From NCBI GenBank assembly GCA_002293455.1, contig DBDH01000043.1, forward strand, positions 18,099 to 37,165: a stretch of DNA of 19,067 nucleotides, written 5' to 3'. Origin of the DNA: Treponema sp. UBA937. Its GTDB lineage: Bacteria; Spirochaetota; Spirochaetia; Treponematales; Breznakiellaceae. This document shows, piece by piece, positions 14,490 through 19,067 of this stretch; position 1 is the stretch's first letter; every line of letters begins with the position of its first letter. The notes beneath the pieces were generated by a model that searched no databases, had not been told where the DNA came from, and was given only the letters and a program-made list of their open reading frames with translations. The position numbers were made by a program, and so were the translations under genes.

Positions 14490-15233
14490 TTAACGTCCGC
14501 CGCCGCGGTAAAAAACGCGGACCTGTTTGTAAAGCCCTTCACCTTCACTCTTGGTCTCAATATCCGAAATATCATTAAGAGTGGTATGGATTAAACGCCG
14601 GTCAAAGGGATTCATGGGCTCAAGGAGAATCGATCCGCGGGTTTCCCTGACTTTGTCCGCAATGTTATAAGCCATTCGGACAAGGTTTTCCTCCCGGCGG
14701 ATGCGGTAATTTTCACTGTCCAGAATTACCCGTATGTTTTCGTCTCCATTTTTTCCGGCATAAATATTTGCCAGAAGCTGGAGAGCGTCAAGGTTTTTCC
14801 CCTTTTTGCCAATCAAAATGGAAGAATATTCGGAATCAATTTTGAGCCCAATTTTCCGGTCTTCCCGAAATTGAACCGATACTTTTCCGGGATAATTCAT
14901 GTGTTCCAGGAGTCCTTCCATAAATTCAATCAGGTTTCCCTCAAATTGATTTTTTGGCAGAGGATCGCCAAACACAGGCTGACCGCGCGGTTCCTGCCGG
15001 AAAGATTCTTCATCATCGTCGGAATATTCCGCATAATCTGCCGTTTTCTTTTTAGGATTCAGCGTTACCGGTTTATCGGTATAAACCTTGATCTTTACAA
15101 AACCCTTTTTGAATAATCCTGATTTGTGGGCTTCCAGGATTTCAACATCAAAGCTGTCCCTTTCAAGACCCAGTTCTTCAGCCGCCCTGTCGATGGCCTC
15201 TTTTTCCGTTCGGCCTTCAAATTCATATATCAT
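14490..15233 (-). CDS. khpB: RNA-binding protein KhpB (Jag, SpoIIIJ-associated)
   Basis: KhpB is a KH/R3H RNA-binding protein, nearly always encoded next to yidC, linked to cell-elongation control in some bacteria. The 247-residue product has the three expected domains: Jag_N at 1-50 (MIYEFEGRTEKEAIDRAAEE, LFKKGFVKIKVY), an acidic linker (YAEYSDDDEESFRQEPRG), a KH domain at about 115-165 with the loop IGKKGKNLDALQLLANIYAG, and an R3H domain with MNPFDRRLIHTTLND near the end (R-x3-H). It starts at ATG 15233 behind GAGGAG. It follows yidC after 140 bases of non-coding DNA in which I see no clear promoter, and ends in front of a good intrinsic terminator. Confidence 0.93.
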   Translation of the reverse strand: MIYEFEGRTEKEAIDRAAEELGLERDSFDVEILEAHKSGLFKKGFVKIKVYTDKPVTLNPKKKTADYAEYSDDDEESFRQEPRGQPVFGDPLPKNQFEGNLIEFMEGLLEHMNYPGKVSVQFREDRKIGLKIDSEYSSILIGKKGKNLDALQLLANIYAGKNGDENIRVILDSENYRIRREENLVRMAYNIADKVRETRGSILLEPMNPFDRRLIHTTLNDISDIETKSEGEGLYKQVRVFYRGGGR

Positions 15234-15373
15234 ACACTCGCTCCTCGCGAAAGAAATTGCACAAACACATGCCGAAATATTTTTAAATTAATGTCATCAC
15301 ACCGCAATTATTCGGCGATTTTTTACATATTCACAAAACAGCCCCGGACAACGGATCATCCGGAGGCATCGGG

Positions 15374-17176
15374 CTATCTTTTCTTTTTCCTCGGGGCAAT
15401 TACCGGCTCCGGATTTTCACTTGCCATAGCGGCCTTCCGTTTTGCCAGATACTTGTTAATCGCAAGCTGCTGAAACAGCGTTAAGACGTTGGACATAATC
15501 CAGTAAACCAAAAGCCCTGACGGAACATCATACAGAATGAAGAAAAACACTATCGGCATAACATACAACATCATCTTCATCTGCGTATTGCCCTTCTGGT
15601 CCGGCGTCTGCGTGATTTTCCCGTAAAGAAGCTGGGAAGCCACATAGATAAAGGGCAGCAGCCTTATATCGCTCCATCCAAGAATCGGAACCCTGAACGG
15701 CGCGAAATTCCAGACGGATTCAGGACGGGAAAGATCGGGAATCCAGCCGGGAATGAACATTGCTCCGCGCAGATCAAAATGATTGTTAAAAAGATTATAC
15801 ATCGCCAGGAAAATCGGCAGCTGCAAAAGCATAGGGAGACAGCCCGCGATAGGGTTCGCTCCTTCTTTTTTATACAATGCCGCCATTTCGGCATTCAGTT
15901 TCTGCGGATTATCTTTATATTTATCCTGCAATTCCTTGATTTTAGGACTTAAAGCCTGCATCCGCAGCGTTGTTTCGGAACTTTTCTTTGTAAGAGGGAA
16001 GAAAATAATTTTAACAAAAAGCGTCAATAGAATAATTGCCACGCCCCAATTACGAACAATCCTTTGGAAAAGTTGAAGAAGCCATTTCAGCACATTTTCC
16101 AAAGGAGCCAAAAATCCGCTCGTGGAAGCTACGGCGTTTATCCGGGTATCCTTCAGCTTAAAATAATTATCGGCATTGTCATAAATAGCCAAATCTTTTT
16201 GATTTTTGGGGCCGATGTAGAAATAGTAAGTGTCTATCGTTTTCGATCCCGATAAAGCGGCTCTGGTCATGTAAAGTCTGGACGCGGCGGGCAAACCGGG
16301 TTCGGCCTGCGTTGAAAAAGTATACGTTACGGGAACATTATCCGGCAAAGCGATAACCGTAAAGTATTTTCCCGCAATTGCCGCCCATCTTGTATCGTAA
16401 TCAATAGTTTTAACACCATTCACATTTTCTTGTCTCCGCTTACTATCCCGATAAGTCAGATAATGACGGTATTCGTAACGCTGATCGAGTTTTTCAAAAG
16501 CAGGCCCAATCTGAGGACCGAATCCAAGCGTATACGCAGCATTGGAAGCGGCCAATTGAGGAATAAACGATCCGCCGTCTATCGTCACAGAAAATTGAAA
16601 AAGATATTCTTCGGGGATGAACTCGTACCGTTTCGTCAAACGGAACTGTCCGGCTTCTCCGCCGGCAGTAGTGATACTAAAATCCTTGGCGAACTCAATA
16701 ACGGTGTCGGAAACGCGGTTGACCTGAAACAAAGCCTGAACCGGCTGGGCATCGTAAGCGCCAAAAGTGAGGGAAAAGGCATGAGGCTCGGCAGTGCCGG
16801 GAAGAACCATTTCAACAAACGTATCTTGATCGGTATGTTCCTTTAATTTGTAAGAGATGATGTCTCCGCCTTTATTGGAAAAAACCACCTTCACAAGAGC
16901 GGTATCCATCGTGACATGCTCTTCAGCCAAACTTTCAGAACCGGCCGCCGTTTCGGTAAAAGTTTCCACAGCAAGCTGATTGACAACTGCCGGTCCGGCG
17001 TTTCCGGAAGCGGCGCTTAATGTTGAACCGCTTTCCTGGCTTACCGGCTGATCAGCGGTAAGCGCGGCAGGTGCCGCGGGCGCCGTTTCGGGCGGAAAAA
17101 AGATTCCTTGTACGATGGTCCATCCTACAACAACAAGAACCGAAAGAACTATGGCCAATATGGTATTCTTTTCCAT
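15374..17176 (-). CDS. yidC: Membrane protein insertase YidC
   Basis: YidC inserts and folds inner-membrane proteins, alone or with SecYEG. The 600-residue product has the diderm form: an N-terminal membrane helix (ILAIVLSVLVVVGWTIVQGI), a large periplasmic domain (about 40-350, with VFSNKGGDIISYKLKEH and RYEYRHYLTYRDSK), and the conserved C-terminal 60KD_IMP core with NWGVAIILLTLFVKIIFFPL, KELQDKYKDNPQKLNAEMAA, GCLPMLLQLPIFLAMYNLFN and the final helices FFFILYDVPSGLLVYWIMSN. The tail is basic (RKKKR), as expected for ribosome contact. ATG 17176 is behind GAGGAG. It lies 55 bases after yidD in the conserved rpmH-rnpA-yidD-yidC order. Confidence 0.96.
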   Translation of the reverse strand: MEKNTILAIVLSVLVVVGWTIVQGIFFPPETAPAAPAALTADQPVSQESGSTLSAASGNAGPAVVNQLAVETFTETAAGSESLAEEHVTMDTALVKVVFSNKGGDIISYKLKEHTDQDTFVEMVLPGTAEPHAFSLTFGAYDAQPVQALFQVNRVSDTVIEFAKDFSITTAGGEAGQFRLTKRYEFIPEEYLFQFSVTIDGGSFIPQLAASNAAYTLGFGPQIGPAFEKLDQRYEYRHYLTYRDSKRRQENVNGVKTIDYDTRWAAIAGKYFTVIALPDNVPVTYTFSTQAEPGLPAASRLYMTRAALSGSKTIDTYYFYIGPKNQKDLAIYDNADNYFKLKDTRINAVASTSGFLAPLENVLKWLLQLFQRIVRNWGVAIILLTLFVKIIFFPLTKKSSETTLRMQALSPKIKELQDKYKDNPQKLNAEMAALYKKEGANPIAGCLPMLLQLPIFLAMYNLFNNHFDLRGAMFIPGWIPDLSRPESVWNFAPFRVPILGWSDIRLLPFIYVASQLLYGKITQTPDQKGNTQMKMMLYVMPIVFFFILYDVPSGLLVYWIMSNVLTLFQQLAINKYLAKRKAAMASENPEPVIAPRKKKR

Positions 17177-17231
17177 GTAACTCCTCAATAATACATAACG
17201 AAGAAATTGCTAAAAAAATTAACAATCTCAA

Positions 17232-17450
17232 TTACGGCACCGGATCGTATCCTCCCGGATGGAACGGATGGCACCGTAGGATTCTCTTTGCCGCGAGATA
17301 TAAACCTTTTAAAAACCCATACTTTTGAAACGCTTCGTAAGCATAAGCGGAACAAGTCGGAAAGTATCTGCAGCTTGCGGGGAAATGAGGCGATATGGCT
17401 TCTTGATAGAACCTAATAAGCAGAAGCATAAGGCTCTTTAAAGGTGACAT
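17232..17450 (-). CDS. yidD: Membrane protein insertion efficiency factor YidD
   Basis: YidD is a small, peripheral, amphipathic protein that helps insertion by the Sec/YidC route. The 72-residue product shows the family core LIRFYQEAISPHFPASCRYF, PTCSAYAYEAFQKYGFLKG and RILRCHPFHPGGYDPVP with its conserved Cys residues. The start is ATG 17450, whose A is also the last base of the rnpA stop TGA (TGATG); GTG 17453 is in frame but less likely. GGAAG lies about eight bases before. Translation is coupled to rnpA. Confidence 0.92.
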   Translation of the reverse strand: MSPLKSLMLLLIRFYQEAISPHFPASCRYFPTCSAYAYEAFQKYGFLKGLYLAAKRILRCHPFHPGGYDPVP

Positions 17451-17806
17451 CACGTTACTTCCATTAACATATTCATTTTTGAAAAAAGCACACGCAGCTG
17501 CCCGGCACGGAGAGGCAATGAATCCTTTCCGGGATAAACCAACAACACCAAATCATAACCGGTACAAAGATTGTCCCGAATAAACCGATACGCTTCACGG
17601 CTAAGCCTGCGGGCATAATTTCTTTGCACCGCGTTTCCATATTTTCTGCTCAACGTAAAAACAATACGATTAACCGGCAGCTCATTTTTCAGAACAAACA
17701 GTTTCGCGCCGGGACATGAGACAACCCGGCCCCGTGCGAATACCTGCTTAATCTCTACCCTTCCCTTTAATCTCTCCGCCCGTCTAAACCGGAAAGACAG
17801 ATTCAA
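17450..17806 (-). CDS. rnpA: Ribonuclease P protein component
   Basis: RnpA binds RNase P RNA and helps mature tRNA 5' ends. The 118-residue product has the usual basic start (MNLSFRFRRAERLKGRVEIK), the VFARG strand and the conserved RNR-type segment SRKYGNAVQRNYARRLSREA. The start is TTG at 17806. GGAG touches that codon with no spacer, an unusually poor placing. The reading frame is the same as rpmH, and only TAA ACG GAG separates the last rpmH sense codon from the TTG, so reinitiation after the rpmH stop is the likely mode. Its 3' end overlaps the yidD start. Confidence 0.92.
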   Translation of the reverse strand: MNLSFRFRRAERLKGRVEIKQVFARGRVVSCPGAKLFVLKNELPVNRIVFTLSRKYGNAVQRNYARRLSREAYRFIRDNLCTGYDLVLLVYPGKDSLPLRAGQLRVLFSKMNMLMEVT

Positions 17807-17812
17807 CTCCGT

Positions 17813-17968
17813 TTAATAAGGTTTCTTTTCATCAGAAACGCTGAGTTTAGCCCGCCCCTTGGCTCTCCGCCGTTTTAATACCAAACGGCCTCCTTTGGTT
17901 TTCATTCGGGCCCGAAATCCAAACTTGCGATTACGCTTTACTTTACTGGGCTGATAAGTACGTTTCAT
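17813..17968 (-). CDS. rpmH: Ribosomal protein L34
   Basis: L34 is a small, very basic protein of the large ribosomal subunit. The 51-residue product reads MKRTYQPSKVKRNRKFGFRA, then RMKTKGGRLVLKRRRAKGRA, ending in a short KLSVSDEKKPY tail; this is the full family pattern. ATG 17968 follows AAGGAG by eight bases. It is the first gene of the rpmH-rnpA-yidD-yidC-khpB unit. A terminator-like hairpin at 17996-18039 lies between the predicted promoter and this gene, so expression may depend on read-through or antitermination. Confidence 0.96.
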   Translation of the reverse strand: MKRTYQPSKVKRNRKFGFRARMKTKGGRLVLKRRRAKGRAKLSVSDEKKPY

Positions 17969-17995
17969 GAGAAAAACTCCTTTTTATCTATAATC

Positions 17996-18039
17996 AAAAA
18001 CTCCGCCGCAGAGCTCGATGCTGCGCATCGGCGGAGTTT
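17996..18039 (-). terminator. Terminator-like hairpin just upstream of rpmH
   Basis: A perfect 11-bp GC-rich stem (AAACTCCGCCG at 18039-18029 with CGGCGGAGTTT at 18008-17998 on the minus strand) encloses a 20-base loop and runs into a five-T tract (18000-17996). It sits between the leader promoter at 18250-18278 and the rpmH ribosome site (about 17977-17982), as an attenuator would. Confidence 0.7.
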
Positions 18040-18243
18040 GTTGGTTCTGCTTTGGTGGTTGTATTCGGGTTTAATACCCATTTAATCCACTTCGAGATTT
18101 TAAGAACACCCCAAGGCTCGCACGCGTGAGCGTGCAGAAGGTATTAAACCCTCAACACGAATAAAGGTTCTTGTTTCATTTTATGACGCCAAAAGGCCAT
18201 GAAAACTAAAACAAAATTGACAAACAGTTAAAACCACTCTAGG
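17998..18243 (-). ncRNA. Structured leader or small RNA upstream of rpmH
   Basis: From the predicted start near 18243 to the hairpin, about 245 bases carry no gene. A long-range perfect 12-bp stem joins GGGTTTAATACC (minus strand, 18151-18140) with GGTATTAAACCC (18078-18067) and is extended by TATTC/GAATA beyond a seven-base bulge. Inside it is a 6-bp hairpin (18120-18135). AAGAAC (about 18173-18168) can also pair with GTTCTT (about 18106-18101), crossing the long stem. I cannot match it to a known family; 6S RNA, tmRNA, SRP RNA and RNase P RNA hallmarks were not found. It may be a cis leader of rpmH or a free small RNA. Confidence 0.45.
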
Positions 18244-18249
18244 ACTGCA

Positions 18250-18278
18250 AGTATAGAAAATTCGGGGGGATTGGTCAA
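18250..18278 (-). promoter_or_regulatory. Sigma70-type promoter upstream of the rpmH leader
   Basis: On the minus strand, TTGACC (18278-18273) and TATACT (18255-18250) are 17 bases apart. Start is expected near 18243, giving a leader of about 275 bases to the rpmH ATG. No better promoter is seen closer to rpmH. Confidence 0.7.
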
Positions 18279-18361
18279 GGTAATCCGAACGATATTCAAC
18301 GTGCAAAATGCACGATCGCAGAGAACTGTCCAGAAACCAAGCGCATTCCCGAAACTCCTTT

Positions 18362-18736
18362 TTATGCCAGTTTCTCAAATAATGCGTCCTGTAATACTCT
18401 GGACAGACTCAATCCAGACTGGACAGCTTTGTCATCCATCCATTTCGGGATACTCACTGTTCGTTTAACTGCCCGTGAATCTTTTACATCGGCACAGATA
18501 AAATTGACTAATTCATCATCAGACGTTTTTTTTATATCCTCCAATGACGACGGCGCAGGTAATTCCATTTTTTTATCTGTCAGATAACTTATCCATTGCT
18601 TTAAAGCCGACTGCGCCATAAAAAAAGCGTTCCCCAAGGTTTTCCCTTCACTAATGCAGCCCGGTAAATTGGGATATGTTACCGTATAAGTTCCATCTTC
18701 ATTTTTATGAAAGATTGCAGGATAGACATATTCCAC
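18362..18736 (-). CDS. hicB: HicB-family antitoxin
   Basis: HicB neutralises the HicA mRNA interferase and represses the operon. The 124-residue product has the partial RNase-H-like fold of HicB (VEYVYPAIFHKNEDGTYTVT, YPNLPGCISEGKTLGNAFFM, ALKQWISYLTD) followed by a ribbon-helix-helix DNA-binding part (RTVSIPKWMDDKAVQSGLSL, SRVLQDALFEKL). The start was set at GTG 18736 because AGGAG lies six bases before it, whereas ATG 18742, two codons earlier, touches AGGAG directly; the GTG start also gives the usual MxYVYPAIF N-terminus. The gene starts 9 bases after the hicA stop. Order toxin then antitoxin is normal for hicAB. Confidence 0.88.
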   Translation of the reverse strand: MEYVYPAIFHKNEDGTYTVTYPNLPGCISEGKTLGNAFFMAQSALKQWISYLTDKKMELPAPSSLEDIKKTSDDELVNFICADVKDSRAVKRTVSIPKWMDDKAVQSGLSLSRVLQDALFEKLA

Positions 18737-18745
18737 ATGCATCTC

Positions 18746-18919
18746 CTATTCAATGCCGGCGGCTTTTAAAATAGCCTTGGCTGTATATTCGTTTATTTCT
18801 CGATGATTCGGAATTTGAACCGGACGGTTTCCTGGCTTCTCGTAGACCGCATGATCACCTGTTCTATCCAGCCTGTAACCTGCTTTTTCAAGCATTTTTA
18901 TCCGGTCCTTTCGTTTCAC
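18746..18919 (-). CDS. hicA: HicA-family toxin
   Basis: HicA is a small dsRNA-binding-fold mRNA interferase that stops translation when free of HicB. The 57-residue product reads MKRKDRIKMLEKAGYRLDRT, GDHAVYEKPGNRPVQIPNHR, EINEYTAKAILKAAGIE. The GDHAVY segment carries the catalytic His (H23), and IPNHREI then a helix ending KAAGI is typical of the family. It starts with GTG 18919; the ribosome site GGAG lies eight bases upstream. The gene is short and uses GTG, so automated callers may miss it. The predicted transcript start near 18931 leaves only about 12 bases of leader. Confidence 0.87.
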   Translation of the reverse strand: MKRKDRIKMLEKAGYRLDRTGDHAVYEKPGNRPVQIPNHREINEYTAKAILKAAGIE

Positions 18920-18937
18920 CTAACAAACTCCAACATT

Positions 18938-18966
18938 AAGATAATACGTAAATTACGTAATGTCAA
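18938..18966 (-). promoter_or_regulatory. hicAB promoter with palindromic operator
   Basis: On the minus strand, TTGACA (18966-18961) and TATCTT (18943-18938) are 17 bases apart. The spacer contains the perfect inverted repeat TACGTAA-A-TTACGTA (18945-18959). A dimeric ribbon-helix-helix repressor such as HicB bound there would block polymerase directly. HicB as the binder is inferred from known HicAB autoregulation. Confidence 0.8.
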
Positions 18967-19015
18967 GAATTTTAAAAAAATTTCCATTGCGGCCCCGATC
19001 GGCATAGTATGACGA

Positions 19016-19056
19016 TTTTGCAACAAGAACTCCGAATAACTGAACTTGTTGCAAAA
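19016..19056. repeat. Hairpin element at right edge
   Basis: TTTTGCAACAAG (19016-19027) and its exact complement CTTGTTGCAAAA (19045-19056) form a 12-bp stem around a 17-base loop. The following bases CTCGGTTAGTT echo the CGGGTTAGTTTTGC segment of the 52-base repeats, so it may be a relative cut by the window end. Confidence 0.55.
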
Positions 19057-19067
19057 CTCGGTTAGTT

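Noticed and set aside
16430..16846. Plus-strand ORF of 138 codons within yidC
   Set aside because: Antisense to the YidC periplasmic domain with no independent support.
17998..18243. Known RNA classes (6S, tmRNA, SRP RNA, RNase P RNA) for the rpmH leader
   Set aside because: None of their conserved signature sequences could be found on either strand; left as an unassigned structured RNA.
18181..18378. Minus-strand ORF of 65 codons between hicB and the rpmH leader
   Set aside because: It overlaps the hicB end and the rpmH leader promoter, and its protein has no recognisable pattern; treated as chance.
1..19067. CRISPR array, tRNA or rRNA genes, complete insertion sequence
   Set aside because: No regularly spaced repeats, cloverleaf or rRNA-like segments, and no transposase reading frame were seen.

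Overview
The window looks like a spirochaete chromosome, most likely a Treponema-type organism. This rests on inference: many secreted lipoproteins and TPR proteins of treponemal style, a diderm gene set (lipoproteins, LpoB-like activator, YidC with a large periplasmic domain) and moderate GC. No rRNA, tRNA, CRISPR array or complete insertion sequence was seen.

Layout. 1-1632 (minus): a cytidylate-kinase-like protein with a C-terminal BON-like domain, read into a Fic-domain protein cut by the window edge; a clean TTGACA-17-TATCCT promoter precedes them. 1731-2735 (minus): a four-helix membrane protein with a small Cys/His cluster. 2925-3596 (plus): an exported TPR protein whose promoter sits so close to its ATG that the mRNA should be leaderless. 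3641-7764: an envelope lipoprotein locus made of two divergent units. The minus unit is a small lipoprotein plus a COG3014-like lipoprotein. The plus unit is an LpoB-like lipoprotein plus a paralogue of that COG3014-like protein. A 519-base AT-rich regulatory gap separates them.

7846-12111 (minus): ftsH, an MscS channel gene (TGATG overlap with ftsH), a DUF432-like gene, and a decayed Fic gene. Two identical 52-base hairpin repeats flank the DUF432-like gene; one of them lies inside the Fic pseudogene. 12134-14321 (minus): galactokinase and an exported protein of unknown function. 14490-17968 (minus): the conserved order rpmH-rnpA-yidD-yidC-khpB, closed by a good intrinsic terminator. Upstream of rpmH is a roughly 275-base leader with its own strong promoter, a long-range 12-bp stem, and a terminator-like hairpin just before the rpmH ribosome binding site. 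This attenuator-like arrangement is the most interesting RNA signal here. 18362-18919 (minus): a HicA/HicB toxin-antitoxin pair with a 15-base palindromic operator placed exactly between its -35 and -10 boxes. The window ends in another hairpin element.

Read together, the core is envelope and translation housekeeping (L34, RNase P protein, YidC/YidD insertion, FtsH quality control, LpoB-type wall synthesis control). Accessory material is interspersed: Fic proteins live and dead, HicAB, and palindromic repeats.
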